Positions 41,850 to 53,925 of a DNA stretch of 64,000 bases are shown here, in pieces. The notes below the pieces were generated by a model. The model was not told the DNA's origin. It did not search any database and was given only the letters and a program-made list of their open reading frames with translations. Numbering within the stretch: the stretch's first letter is position 1; every line of letters begins with the position of its first letter. The DNA is from Ilex aquifolium (lineage: Eukaryota > Streptophyta > Magnoliopsida > Aquifoliales > Aquifoliaceae). Where the stretch lies: contig OX637394.1 in assembly GCA_951799425.1 (NCBI GenBank), positions 51,525,142 through 51,589,141 on the forward strand, written 5' to 3'. The translations under genes and the position numbers were made by a program.

Positions 41850-43508
41850 AACTTTGGCACGTCCGCAATCCAAAAACACGCTAAACGTATACATTATAAA
41901 ATGTTCATTGACTTCTCAAATTCATTGTCTAGTACAAAGATATAATATTAGGAATTTAATTATGATGATTCATTGGAGGAAAGATATGAAGTCAAATAAT
42001 AAATAGATTCCTTGATAAAAGGAATTCATGATGCTATATAAAGGGCTCTAAATCTCTCTTTCCACTCATCACTTTGAATAAAAGGCTTAGGCATACAATC
42101 ACTTAGCAAAGCATAAGGTTGAATAAGGAGAGAAAAGACGAGGACATACATTTAAATTATTCTAGCACAACATCACATAGAAGACTTTTAGCATAGAAGG
42201 CTAGATGCTACACCAAACAAGATGTTAGTCAAGGAACCGAGATCAAGAAAATAAGCTAGATCGTGAAAGGAATCCTCATCAAAATACAAGACATGACTCA
42301 ATGTAAGTCTTGTATGAATTTTATAATTTATCTAATAGTTTTATTATGGCATAACCCAAGATTCTAGTCCTATTATATTTGATCTTCTTGGACTAAACTT
42401 CCTAACAAATAATTAAATAACAGTGTGTTTTTTTTTTGCTTTCCCCGTCAAGTGTGTACAAGTGTAGTGCTGACCATATATTTCTCTTCATAATTTTTTT
42501 TTTGTCAATGAGAAACCACTTCAAAGGAGGATCACTTTTGGATCCATCCCTGCGAAAATAAATCCTAAATATCTACAATCACCTTCAAACTATATGTATT
42601 CTTCTCTCGCCTTTTGTGTTCTCGTGTATTTTAGGGTTTTGAGAAGGGTAGAGTAGTAAAACAAAAGAAATAATAGAGAAAATTAATTGTAGTATGTGTT
42701 TATTGCACTTCCACATTCTGTGATTTAAGAAAGTTATACAAAATGACATAGTGAGGTGTTTTGGTGCGGGTACAACATGAGGTAGAATTAGACTATTGAT
42801 TCCATTCCAAAATGAGGTGGAATTAGCCAATTAATTCCATTTCAATCCGTACCGGATTGTATTTCCATTTTTTCTTATCACAACTATACTTTTGTCTGAG
42901 GTTTAGACAATGTATAAATCCTTTGTCTTATGATGAGTTAGTGAGTTTATATCTAATTTGGGGTGTTAGATGCAACTGTATCGATATTTAAAAAATAAAA
43001 AATAAAAATCAGGCCCTGTAAATTGATCCAAGCTAAGTATTAAGTCAGTAGCAGACAAGTCCCACCGCTTTATACCTTAACCAAACCCCCCTAATCAACT
43101 TAAAAAGGTGTTCTTTTTATTGCATTATGTCATTTATTGAAAACTCTGTATTGCCTCGTTGGTGCTCATATGTCGTTCGGCGGGAGTAGTTAGATTTAAC
43201 CTAATTGTTACCATGGGAGATGGTTTTGAAATCTCATAAATTCTCCGGTAACAATTGCTAAACATGGGGCTAAGGGACGTAGGCCCATTCATTACAAGAC
43301 TTCGTGGGGGTTCTTGCTCCATAATCAAAGACTTGCTAAAATCAAGCTAGTTTGAATTGTGCATCTTATTAAAAGTCTTATCACTTTCACCGGTATTTGA
43401 GGCAGCACCTGAATCTAGACCTAAAGTTGAATCGCTGAAGGAACATCTTCCGCTGTTAAAGCAAGCACCCTTTCCACCAAGCTTATTCCTTGTTAAAGCA
43501 GGCACACT

Positions 43509-43550
<42 letters not shown>

Positions 43551-44081
43551 GCCCATTGTAACCAACATACATGAACATAATCCTGCATTCCTTTGATTGC
43601 TTCTTGTACTCCTTCTACCATATTCATTTGTCTTTGCACTTGAGTCCCGAATTGACTATAAGTCTTTTCTTTGTTGGCTTGAATCGAAATTATCCTTACT
43701 TATTTCTGGTAAGAGATAACTAATATTATTTGCAAACAACTTGTGTTCCATACTCTGCTTAAAAATTCGTTTCAAAATGGCTCACCCGTTCAACAAACAT
43801 ACAAAACCGCCATACACCAGAACTATTCATGCAAATGGCACCCCCCCTGAATTTCTACCAGAAAAAATGGAGCACTTCTCCAACCAAAAAAACAAGGCCT
43901 CATCACGTTTTTTTATTTCTGTTGGCAAATTGCAGAACGCCATCACAATGCTTCTCAACCGATCGCTTGCATCAAAAGAATGGTTCCGCTCCAGTATATA
44001 TTTCAGCCCTCATGGAACTCATAGAGCATAGTTGCTCTCTTGTAGAAAGAGCACTGGATCAAAATAACCCGTACAGTTCCC
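41850..44081. other. Spacer before gene 5, oldest spacer copy
   Basis: From about 41890 it is a diverged copy of the ancestral spacer: old solo LTR 41946-42407, then 42408-43080 like 5255-8070, 43130-43330 like 9460-9620, and 43375-43470 like 9615-9700. A (TC)n run lies at about 43516-43548. From about 43700 it resembles the upstream region of genes 3 and 4. No gene is seen. Confidence 0.6.
41946..42407 (+). mobile_element. Old solo LTR (spacer copy before gene 5)
   Basis: Starts TATTAGGAAT and ends CTTCCTAACA. It keeps an intact GCTATATAAAGGG TATA-like motif at about 42030, the site hit by the MULE in spacer 2. Confidence 0.65.
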
Positions 44082-45626
44082 ATGACTATCCTTGGATACA
44101 CTCAGATTTTGTTGGTAGTTCTGCTCTTACTTTTTCAATGGTACAAGAGATCGAAAGGGAGAGGGCAGAAAAGCTCAGTGCCCACAAATTGGCCAGTAGT
44201 CGGAATGACGCCAGGGATTCTTCTCAATGCTCACCGGCTTCATGAGTATATGACTGAGTTTTTAGAAGAAAGTGCATGCACATTTGAGTTTAAAGGTGCC
44301 TGGTTTGCGAAAATGGACATGCTGATCACAAGTGATCCTTCTAATGTCCACTATATATTGAGCAAACATTTCTCAAACTTCCCAAAAGGTCCCGATTTCA
44401 AGAAGATATTTGATGTTTTGGGAGATGGAATATTCAATGCGGAATCAGAATCATGGGAAACCCAAAGGAAAACCATCATGTCACTGCTTAACCACCACAC
44501 TTTCCCAAAGCTCGTTGCAACAACTACCTCAAACAAGGTGGAAAGAGGGATGATCCCAGTTCTTGAACATTTCTCACAACTAGGAACAGATGTGGATTTG
44601 CAAGAGCTATTTGAACGGTTCACCTTCGATAGTACATGCTTGATAGTTTTAGGTCACGATCCTGCTTCCCTTACCATAGACTTCCCGCATGCTCCATATG
44701 AAAAGGCTTTCAGTGATATAGAGGAAGCAATATTATACAGGCACATATTACCAGAAAGCTTTTGGAAGCTTCAAAGGTGGCTTCAAATTGGCAAAGAAAA
44801 GAAGCTCAGTAAAGCTCAAGAGACCCTTGATCACTTCTTAGACCAGTGTATCTCACTAAAGCGTAGACAATTCAGAACAAAGGCGCCATTAAATTTGGTG
44901 GAAGATTCAACGGAGGGTTGTGACTTATTAACAGCTTACATGAAAGCAGGGGAAGAAAACATTGGTGTATCAGCTAATCCTCCAAATATTCTGAGAGACA
45001 TCTTATTAAATTTATTGGTCGCTGGAAGAGACACAATAAGTACAGCTCTGACTTGGTTCTTTTGGCTCCTTGCAACAAACCCTATAGAAGAAAAGAAGAT
45101 CCGAGAAGAGATCATAACCAGCATGCATACGAAAGAAGACGGAAGGTGGGATTTTTCAAACGTAGGAGAGCTAAAGAAACTGAAATATCTTCATGGAGCT
45201 TTGTGTGAATCTTTAAGGCTATTCCCACCAGTTGCTTTGCAGCACAAAGCTGCGTTGCAGACAGATATCCTTCCAAGCGGCCATTGTATCAGTACGAACA
45301 AAAAAACGGTTTTGTCTTTCTACTCCATGGGTAGGACAGAGAAAATATGGGGCAAAGATTGCTTAGAGTTCAAGCCAGGGAGGTGGATTTCAGACAGAGG
45401 AGGAATCAAACACGAACCATCTTTCAGGTTCGTGGCATTCAATGCAGGACCCAGGAGTTGTATAGGTAAGGAGATGTCTTTCATCCAAATGAAGATAGTT
45501 GCAGCCACTATGATATACCGATATCACATCCAATTGGTAGAAGGTCATCCCATTTCTCCAAGTGACTCTGTTATACTTCACATGAAGCATGGTTTGAAGG
45601 TCAGGGTTACCAAAAGATGCGACTGA
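44082..45626 (+). CDS. CYP96A-type cytochrome P450, diverged paralogue (gene 5)
   Basis: Intronless, 514 residues, the most diverged of the five. A membrane anchor is at about residues 6-19 and the hinge is SSVPTNWPVVGMTPG. The I-helix is canonical, A314-G-R-D317-T318, as in MAH1/CYP96A15. ExxR is present in ALCESLR and the heme loop is FNAGPRSCIG with Cys460. One oddity: the PERW motif reads F-K-P-G433-R-W, Glu replaced by Gly. In P450s this Glu/Asp-Arg region pairs with ExxR to hold the fold, but the Arg is kept and plants tolerate variation here. Family knowledge suggests ER-anchored hydroxylation of alkanes or fatty-acyl derivatives; the substrate is unknown. Unlike genes 1-4 it has no array copy downstream, so it marks the right edge of the cluster. 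Confidence 0.93.
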   Translation: MTILGYTQILLVVLLLLFQWYKRSKGRGQKSSVPTNWPVVGMTPGILLNAHRLHEYMTEFLEESACTFEFKGAWFAKMDMLITSDPSNVHYILSKHFSNFPKGPDFKKIFDVLGDGIFNAESESWETQRKTIMSLLNHHTFPKLVATTTSNKVERGMIPVLEHFSQLGTDVDLQELFERFTFDSTCLIVLGHDPASLTIDFPHAPYEKAFSDIEEAILYRHILPESFWKLQRWLQIGKEKKLSKAQETLDHFLDQCISLKRRQFRTKAPLNLVEDSTEGCDLLTAYMKAGEENIGVSANPPNILRDILLNLLVAGRDTISTALTWFFWLLATNPIEEKKIREEIITSMHTKEDGRWDFSNVGELKKLKYLHGALCESLRLFPPVALQHKAALQTDILPSGHCISTNKKTVLSFYSMGRTEKIWGKDCLEFKPGRWISDRGGIKHEPSFRFVAFNAGPRSCIGKEMSFIQMKIVAATMIYRYHIQLVEGHPISPSDSVILHMKHGLKVRVTKRCD

Positions 45627-47029
45627 TGCAAGATCCAAGTGCATGTACAATAGGAAAACTAATGCTTCTTGAAAATAAATTGTCAGAAAATATGTTATTG
45701 TTCCATCTCTGTTTCTTGGAAGTAAGTATTATAGTTCCCTTTTTAATTGTTTTATGCAAAACTATTTGTGTATGTGCAAAAACCATTGTAGCATAATTAA
45801 AATGATTGGAAAATAGTGTTTTTCATATTATCTTAAAGAATAAATTTCCTAAATGTGTATCATAGTTTCAGCTAAGCCTTTAAACTAAAATTTATCTCAA
45901 TTGAGCCCTCTAACTTCTTAATATAATTTAAGGTGCACCTCTTATCCAATTTCACCAAATTTTTAATCGAAGTGGCACACATACGACTTATCTGAGTGAT
46001 CCATTGGATGTTTTAGACATCGTCATGAAAAAATCCAAAATATTAAATTCCGACCCAGACAATAACCCTAAGCTAAAAACCCGCCACTCACGTAAAAACA
46101 ATATCAGGAGCAATTATTTACAGTAACTGAGTATTTCTTTGTCACTGAATAATCAATCTATAGCTAACTATCACTTTCCCACAAGACCGACCAACATGAT
46201 TATATTTGTTAAAGAATACATACAAACTTGACGTGGGCTAGACATTACAAATAAACGTAAATGAGCTCCCATCAATCCCTTAATCAAAATACCGCAAGCA
46301 GAAGTATAATTTTTTTTATGAAAATCCAGTTAATAAGACTATGATTTTGCATCTTTTGTTGATATAATTGGGGAATTATCCAAAACAAACAGATAATGAA
46401 TAAGAGAACATAGAGAAAATGATCATATATGATGGAATAACTATGAAAAAAAAACGATTGGTTCGGCAAATAAGAGAAATTATCATAGGCATTGTGAATA
46501 GAAGTAATTGTACCTGAAACAGAGGCGTCGTCTCGGGTTTGACCTGTGTCATAATGGGGAATTTCACGTGAAAATAATTAACTGACTCTTGTAGGGCTCC
46601 AATTCAATGGCTCTCGGAATAAGGATTTTTATGATGCACAATGATGCGATTCCTCTCCAATTCTCTAAGGCAGAGTGTGACACTGGTGTGCTGGAATTTT
46701 AGGGTTACAAGAGTTTTGGACATTGAAAGAGAAGAAGCAAGGGAGAAGAAGATTAATGGTTTACTTCGGCTCGGGACAAGCCGTAATTTAGATTTTATCT
46801 CTAACCTTTCCGTGGATAGTTTGTTTTTCATCGGAAAAAAAGATTAATCGTAGTATGTATTAATTAGTATAAGTTGTTTTGAACACTCTTGACCTTTGAA
46901 CTAAAAATAAAAAAAAAAGATATTAGAAATTTGAATTTTCAAGTCGGTGCTTGGTTATTAAGGATTATATTTAGGGATTTGAGATTTTTTTTAGGAAGAA
47001 TGTCTAAAAATTCTCCCTTTAGATCAATC
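45627..47029. other. Intergenic region after gene 5
   Basis: No gene could be supported. A minus-strand frame at 46376-46567 ends a short coding-like stretch (FPIMTQVKPETTPLFQ) at a CAG-GTAC splice-donor-like site. I do not recognise it and leave it as a possible exon relic. Confidence 0.4.
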
Positions 47030-47410
47030 ATATAAGCTATAGGGATAATTCATGCCTTCAGGCACGGTGAAACGTAAGTGAGAAGTAATATATTTAGGAG
47101 AGAGGAATTTAATGTGAATGATTTTGATAGGATGTTGATGGCCGTTGGATGAGTCAATTTAAGATCATCGAATTGACTTATTGAAGCATGCCCTATTTTA
47201 TGTTATAATTATAAATTAGTGGAATTAGTGATATAGGTTAGAGATCATTGAAACAATTCTATAATATAAAATAGGGCATACTTCAATAAACTCATCCAAC
47301 GGTTTCAAATAAACTCATCCAACGGCTACCATACACATTAAATTCTCTTCAAATCTATCACTTCTCACTTACGTTGCATTCCGACTTCAGACACAAATTA
47401 CCCCTAGTAA
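47030..47410. mobile_element. Foldback MITE, ~370 bp
   Basis: The left arm (about 47045-47125) and right arm (about 47325-47405, reversed) share ACGTAAGTGAGAAGT and GAATTTAATGTG. The arms meet around CCGTTGGATGAG words and AT-rich DNA. Exact ends and target duplication are not clear. Confidence 0.65.
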
Positions 47411-49690
47411 TTTTTATATTAAAACATTACCAACTATCTTACAAATGAAAGGATTACAAAACTTTCTTTTTTAATTAAGAAAATCACATTTAACCTTGAA
47501 AGTTTGAGTAAAAAATGATTTACATTTTATTTGTTTTAAGATTATAGAATTTGGGAATGAAATGACACTACTGAGTAATATACATTCAATATTAGATTTT
47601 TAAAAATAAAATAATTTCTCTTACAATCAACACTATTCCGTTAAAAAATACCTAGTAACAAACTCAAAACATTAATATCAAATGGTTCAATTTTCTTTCG
47701 CTTTCTTGCTCACTATATTGCTACCACCACCAATTCCTCGTTATTGCCTCACTACCACCACCATTTTACAACCATCACTAGCGGCGATGGTTAAGGTGAT
47801 GGTGGTGACGGAGTGATTGTGGCAATAGGGTGGTGGAAGTGGGGGGTTGAGTATTATAAATTTTTCAAATTTTGAATTGGAATGTCCCTTCTATTCCATC
47901 AACTAATGCAAGTTGTTGTCATATAAGAAAATAGAGATTTGACTCAAATATTTAATCTAAGGAGTCAATGTTTTGACCTAATAATGTGTCTAAAGAAATA
48001 TATTGTTCTCATACTTTGACTGGATGTGTATAATGGGTTTATCACTACCATTTGAAAAGTGTATTAGTCGTTAATAACGACTCCCTTAATAAGAGTAGTC
48101 TACGTTACCCAAAAAAAAAAATTCATTACCATACCCTCATTAACTCTTTTCGTGAGTATTTTTATGGGTATTTTTATTACTGTTATGATATTTGGGATCA
48201 GTCCCAAATCACAACGATGATAAAAACACCCACAAAGTTGTAAATCCCCTGTAAAAATGATAATTTTTTTTATCGTAAAATAACTCACAAAAATTATAAA
48301 AATATACTTATCAAAATCATAAAATTTGGTGGTTTCGATAGTGTAGTCTTCTCAATTCTCATGCTTACTAGAATAAGTCAAACACATGAGTATGAACACT
48401 TTTTTTGTTGTTGTCAAAAGTATGAACACTTTGGAACTTCAATGCAAGTTGGTTGTATGATTTGCTTGCACATAATTTGAAATTGAACAGATTTTCATTA
48501 GCTTCATATATATAACTAAGTGATAGCAGCAGTAGACTTTGATTAAGTTGAACAAGTGTTCACACCTAGAGGCCGGGTCCTGGCTTGTTCAAGTTAAAAT
48601 AATGTCACATCAGATGGTGTAAAAAAGGTTGTATACATATCATTATTATAAAATAAAATTTTCTTCTTCTTCTTCATTTGCATTCTTAGAGATTGCAAAT
48701 GTTAAAAGTGAAAGAAATAAAAGAGGGTGGGGATGAGAGAGAATTGATTGAGATTTTTCATTGCAAAGGCTAAGTTGAGACAAGTTTAATAAATTTCAAA
48801 GTCTTTGAAGCAAGAGACCCCCACCCTCCACTAGGCAAGTTGCAGGAGGAGCTTAGTCGTCCAGTCACTGCTGTATTGTTGAAGGGAACATGCGCTTGTC
48901 ACTCCAACACACACCAAAAAGGACAGCATGGACCCCCTCTCTCTTTTTTTAGGCCATTCCTTTCCACCAATTTTGAAATTATGCCCAAATCATGCCCCTA
49001 AGAATTTAGTCCAATTAAGACCCCTTATTCAAATCAACCAAAATGAGTGGTTATGGGACCCCTTCTTCTTTAAAATCAATCTTAATTATTGATGATAACT
49101 TTTTAAATCATATCTCAACTTTCCGTCTATCCTAATCCGTTCAGAATTGTTGAAGAAATGTGCTTCACATGGTCAGGGGTGGAGCCATAATTTTTTTTTT
49201 AAGGTGGACACATGAGCCATAATTATGTACGTTTTATACATAATATGAACAAAAAATAATAATTAACACTTCTTATTAAGAATGAGACTAATTATTATCA
49301 CTTACAATTGACTCTGATGTATTTTTATAATTTGAAAGCGTTACAAATCAATCTGATCAACAAATATTTTTTTATATATATACTTACCGTGGCGTTTCCT
49401 TAGCTTAAGCCATGTACGGTTTGGGCCACCAACATATATATTTTATCCTCCTTCCTGCCAATTAACTCCTACTCCTAATGAATGCATGAAACATGTCTGC
49501 TAAAATAACAAGTTGTCTATTTGTTTTATTTTATATGGGAAAATGACATGACAAACATGTCGCTCACTTTTTCTTGTATGTTTGTCATGCAGATGCTCTT
49601 AATATTATGTATTATTAATGGTGGCCGTGTGATATATCGGTTTCACGTTGGTATCTTTTCTTGACAACATCACTGTCCATTTTCACTTTC
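47411..49690. other. AT-rich intergenic DNA
   Basis: Contains a small inverted repeat at about 48155-48235 around GGGATCAGTCCC. A CAGGGGTGGAGCC word at 49177 is like one end of a hAT MITE, but no partner end was found. No gene is seen. Confidence 0.4.
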
Positions 49691-49699
49691 AACCGGGTT

Positions 49700-50010
49700 C
49701 ATTTGTTTAATACTTGTTGAAAAAATGAATCTGAAAAATAAAGTGAATGATAGAGTGGAGCGCGAATTAGATCAATTTTTTAAGACGATTCATGCTCTTT
49801 ATAAAAGAAACATAATTTTTCTCAAGATACAACAGTCCAACCTAATTGATTATTTCTAACACGCCCCCACAAGCTGAGCGTCCCATTGGTAAAGATGTCA
49901 GCAAGTTGGTCTTTGGTGGAGATGTATCAAATTTCAAGATCCCGCTGTACAAGTTTGTCCCGGCCAAAGTGAAAAATTATCTCAACATGCTTCATTATGT
50001 AGTAAAAAAT
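49700..50010 (-). pseudogene. Ty1/copia relic: RNase H tail, polypurine tract and LTR start
   Basis: On the minus strand 50010-49870 encodes a degraded copia RNase H C-terminus (KHVEIIFHF, then ISTKDQLADIFT). A polypurine tract (GTGGGGGCG, 49862-49870) and an LTR start TGTTAGAAATAATC (from 49861) follow. Stops break the frame and the LTR fades out near 49700. Confidence 0.7.
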
Positions 50011-52590
50011 TGGTCTGATTTTTGCATAGAGTGCCACAACCAATCATACAAAAATTTGTCAATATATTGAGTTGCATTGTATTTTTAAGCTAAATGATAA
50101 TTTGCACATATAATACGCCCAATCTCTTCTCTTAGATTTTCATAACCTTGCTGTGCAAAAATGGGATTTGCACTTGAAATGGATGTCCAAGTTATTATAT
50201 ATATCATGAGTAATACGGAAATGGATTAAGTAATCTGTTCCTTTATCTAAGAAAAAATATTTCTAGCTTGCATGGTCCAATCATTGATCTCAAAAATTTC
50301 TACAATAAATTGGGTAGGTCGCTAGTGTAGTTCCTTATCCACGATTCTGCTATGTACTGAAATAATTATACTGAAAAAATATATAGGATGAATCTCTGGG
50401 ATAAGTAGAGTAAGTGCGATTTTCAATAGTACTCTAGAGTAGTTGACTTCCCTCTTACCCAATTGCGGGAGAAGAAGGATTTTGGAAGCAATCCCCTTTG
50501 ACGATTTGAAGATTGCTTCAATCAAGAATGGGTTATGCCTTCAATCATCGTGCACTTCTATGAACGAAGGAACCTATTAATTATATGGCCACCGCTATGA
50601 GAGCGCTCGAAAAAAAAAGAACCCAAGAAAGGTATCGAAATGACTAAAGCATCGAAAATAATCAATGCATTTATATTTCGAATTGTACAAAATCCACTAC
50701 CTTTTTTTATAACAAAACCCTCGACCAAGAGATTAACCTGATTCGGGTCACAATTTATTGAACCATACTTGCCCCATTAATAATTGTTTATAGTTGAATT
50801 TATACCGTGTAAAAATCTTGTTCAAAAATATATATTTAGTCAAATTAATGTCAATTTATTTATTTGATGAGTGTATAAAATTTATCAATTTATTATATGA
50901 ACCTATTAAATTAAATATAAACGTCCTCAATCCATATTTTATTACGAGGTGTACTCATGCCGCTACCGAGGATGTGTGGCCGTATACTGCATGTTCCACA
51001 ACACTCAAAAGTCCATCATCTAACTGCCAGAAAGCAATAAAAATAGTACATGATAAAAGGTATCTGTTTGGGGGCCGTGACACATGGAGGTCCTACATAC
51101 ATTACTCTACCCCAGCATGACTTTTGTCCATCTCGTGAACGCGAAGATTGAAGATTACATCAACGAGATTAAAGTGTAACAGCTTTTAACAGTAAAAATT
51201 TTAGGGGGTGATTTAATGATTAAGTTTAACTTTTGATTAATGTAGAAGTTTTAAGTTTAATTTCCTCTCAGTCCCACACTTTTTAAGAGTTAATCACCCA
51301 TGTCTTTTTAAGGACATGCTATAACCCAACTCCAATCATGATGGTCAATTACTGAACTCGAAAGAATAGGCGACGTAAATCTAAATATTGTAAGCAAAAC
51401 AAAATTTAATCTGCAACTATTAAATTTAATTTTTAATGTCAATTTTTTAGTTACCTCTACTTAAACCTCTCGCGGTTAGAAAGGAATTTATCCTTAAAAA
51501 ATTATATTTTTTTGAGGACAAGTTGTAAATTTTTTAGATCAAATTATAATTTTTTGGGGGTGTTTAGGATCGATCCCAACACTTCAAAATCGATCTTAAA
51601 TCTTAAAATATTTTGGACCGATCCTAAACACCCAAAAAATAATAACTTCTCCCTACAAATTATTAATTGACAAAGTACAATATCCAAAAAAAAAAAACTT
51701 TCAATGCCGTGGACTTATCCTAACTATAATAATCTTTTGTGATCTGTTTTTTGCGTGAAGAAATTATGAGTGATCTTATCTGCATGGGAATCTGACCCAT
51801 CAATAATAAAGTTACAAAACAGAAAGATGCAATAGTTGGGATTGGAAAAGAAAAAGAAAACGGGAAAATGTTTAAAATCATTTGAAAATCTCTTTCCACA
51901 ATTGCACTGTTTGAATAAAATCATTTTGTTTAACTTTCTTGGGTGTTCTCTATTGTTTGTCATTAATTAAACAAGACCTTACCATATATTTTGACTCATC
52001 TTTAATTCAACAATAATAATAAAACTAGTAAATTAAATTGAATGATTAAGTACAAATTATGTACATTAGTATGAAAATTCTTTTCTACTCGTGGTAAAAA
52101 AATGAAAAATGTAAATATTTAATATAACTAATTATTAACACGTGACATCAACATTTAATAATAAATAATCATATAAGTTGTTATGTAGAAGCTATTAAAT
52201 TGTGTTAGATGTGATATTTATTACATCATATAAGGTTCATTATATGTACATATTAATTAATTAATTATAAAATAGTGATACCAATAATGACACTTACATT
52301 AGCAATCATGCTTTCTGCACCCCCACCCCTTCCCCCCCCCCCCCCTTCTTTTCCTCTCAAAAGTTTTATTATAGAATAATAATACGTACATCATCTTTCC
52401 GTACCACGTTATGTAACGCAACTCATTAATCTAATGATTTTTATTGAAGTGGTTCATAAAAGTCATGTGTGTAGATTGTTACGAAAATCTCTAATCTTTT
52501 TCCTGAATTAAATTCAAAAAACAGTTATTTTTTATATTTAATTATTATAAGTATATTTAATCAGCAAAATAATATTGTAGAACAAAACAA
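50011..52590. other. Intergenic region before the SAUR gene
   Basis: AT-rich with small chance frames (50794-51120 has no recognisable domain). A ~92-bp inverted repeat at 51550-51641 has ~26-base arms around TGTTTAGGATCGATCC. A poly-C run is at about 52334-52347. Confidence 0.4.
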
Positions 52591-52593
52591 ACA

Positions 52594-52764
52594 GAGCAAT
52601 GCTATGTATCCCAAATCTCTAATCCAAATTTTCATCTCAAATCAAGGGAGACCATTGGATCAGTGGATCCCATTTAAAAAAATTGATAAGACTCACTCAT
52701 CCAATGGTCTCCCTTCATTTGGGATAAAAATTTGAGTTTGAGATTTATGATACATAGTATTTTC
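52594..52764. mobile_element. MITE, ~170 bp, just upstream of the SAUR gene
   Basis: The inverted ends begin GCAATGCTATGTATCCCAAA on the left and, reversed, AAATACTATGTATCATAAA on the right. The inner arms share GGGAGACCATTGGAT. The end sequence resembles the MITEs at 4217 and 15973. No clean target duplication was found. It ends ~240 bp before the SAUR ATG. Confidence 0.65.
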
Positions 52765-52883
52765 CAAACACTAATTGTACCTGCAAGTACGCCAGCTCCT
52801 GTACCTCTCAACTATTCCAATAACCTTTCTTTGTGTGTGTACACCCACCTTTTCTTTGCTTTCTCTCACTCTCTCTCTCTCCC

Positions 52884-52893
52884 CCTCTATATT
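52884..52893 (+). promoter_or_regulatory. TATA-like box of the SAUR gene
   Basis: CTATATTTAT sits ~115 bases before the ATG, inside a CT-rich promoter and leader. Confidence 0.45.
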
Positions 52894-53002
52894 TATGTCC
52901 CCACCACCACCAACTTTCTCTCCACACACTCTTCCCTTCTCTTTCTCTCTATCTACAACTTCATCTCTAGAGAGTTGCTAGAGACTCAACCCAATCCCAA
53001 CG

Positions 53003-53416
53003 ATGAAGAAGCTGATTCGAAGGCTCTCGCGTGTGGCAGACTCGTCTCAGTACTGCCTCCTTCGATCCGAGTCACGATCATCGTCAGTCATATATCAGCG
53101 CCGCTCCGATTCGTTCCGCATCTCCACCTCGAGTTCTCGCCGTTCCGGCGGCGTACCAGAGGGACACCTACCGGTTTACGTCGGCGACGAAATGGAAAGG
53201 TTCGTGGTGAGCGCTGAGCTCCTGAACCAACCGATCTTCAGAGAGTTGCTGAACAAATCCGCTCAAGAGTACGGTTACGAGCAAAAAGGCGTGCTTCGTA
53301 TCCCATGCCATGTCTCCGTTTTCGAGCGAGTGCTTGAAGCGTTACGAGTCGGAGGTGATGAGTCAGGTGACCTGCAGGAAATTCTGGATTCGTTGTCTGA
53401 TCATGACTTTCTCTAG
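53003..53416 (+). CDS. SAUR: SAUR71/72-like small auxin-up RNA protein
   Basis: Intronless gene for 137 residues, the normal form for SAURs. The N-terminus MKKLIRRLSRVADSSQYCLL is typical of the SAUR71/72 subgroup. The conserved SAUR core follows at about residues 50-110: VPEGHLPVYVGDEMERFVV, then LLNQPIFRELLNKSAQEYGY and GVLRIPCHVSVFERVLEAL. The tail is acidic. From family knowledge, SAURs promote cell expansion by inhibiting PP2C.D phosphatases that act on plasma-membrane H+-ATPases, and they are induced by auxin and other hormones. The ATG is in a good context (AACGATGAAG) behind a CT-rich leader. It is unrelated to the P450 array. GC content is visibly higher than the surroundings, as usual for an intronless plant gene. 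Confidence 0.95.
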   Translation: MKKLIRRLSRVADSSQYCLLRSESRSSSVIYQRRSDSFRISTSSSRRSGGVPEGHLPVYVGDEMERFVVSAELLNQPIFRELLNKSAQEYGYEQKGVLRIPCHVSVFERVLEALRVGGDESGDLQEILDSLSDHDFL

Positions 53417-53925
53417 CCTTTTTTGAATCGAAATTCCTTTTATTTTTCTCTCCCAATTTTAATGGTGAGATTAGATCATGCGGAATATAGATCTTGATCT
53501 TAAATTAAGATCGCCTTTTGCCTTTTTTTTGTTTGCATGTGTATATATTTTGCAAAGATCATAGTGTGTGTGTGAGAGAGAGAGAGAAGAGTTCCGGTGA
53601 TACTTTGAGGCGGGTCTTGCCAGAATTTGAAGTATTGGGTTATAATATATTATCGTCATTGAGTACTTGAATAGGAGGGTAGTTTCGTCATATGACGTCG
53701 ACGATAAACTGCTTATCTTTGCTTTGGTATGGATAATGGGAGGATATAATATACAACTTGTGAATAGTGATACTGATAGTGGAGCTTGCTAAGCAGCCCA
53801 ACCATTTCGATTGTAATTGTGATTGCAATTATTTCTAAAATGAAAATATAACCCAACTTAGATGAAATAATGACCTAAAATTATCCAAATTTTTTGTAAC
53901 AGGAAATATAACCAATTCTCCCAAC
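53417..53925. other. 3' flank of the SAUR gene
   Basis: 3' UTR and AT-rich intergenic DNA with a GAGA run at about 53573-53588. No gene. Confidence 0.5.

Noticed and set aside
50794-51120. 108-codon frame
   Set aside because: Unusual composition, no domain, no conserved start context and AT-rich surroundings. Likely chance.
52640-52720. Auxin-response element upstream of the SAUR gene
   Set aside because: The GGTCTC/GAGACC words are part of the MITE arms and are not the canonical TGTCTC. No other clear element was seen.
52732-53217. 161-codon frame overlapping the SAUR gene
   Set aside because: It is in another frame, starts in the MITE and CT-rich promoter, and has no domain. The SAUR frame explains the coding signal.
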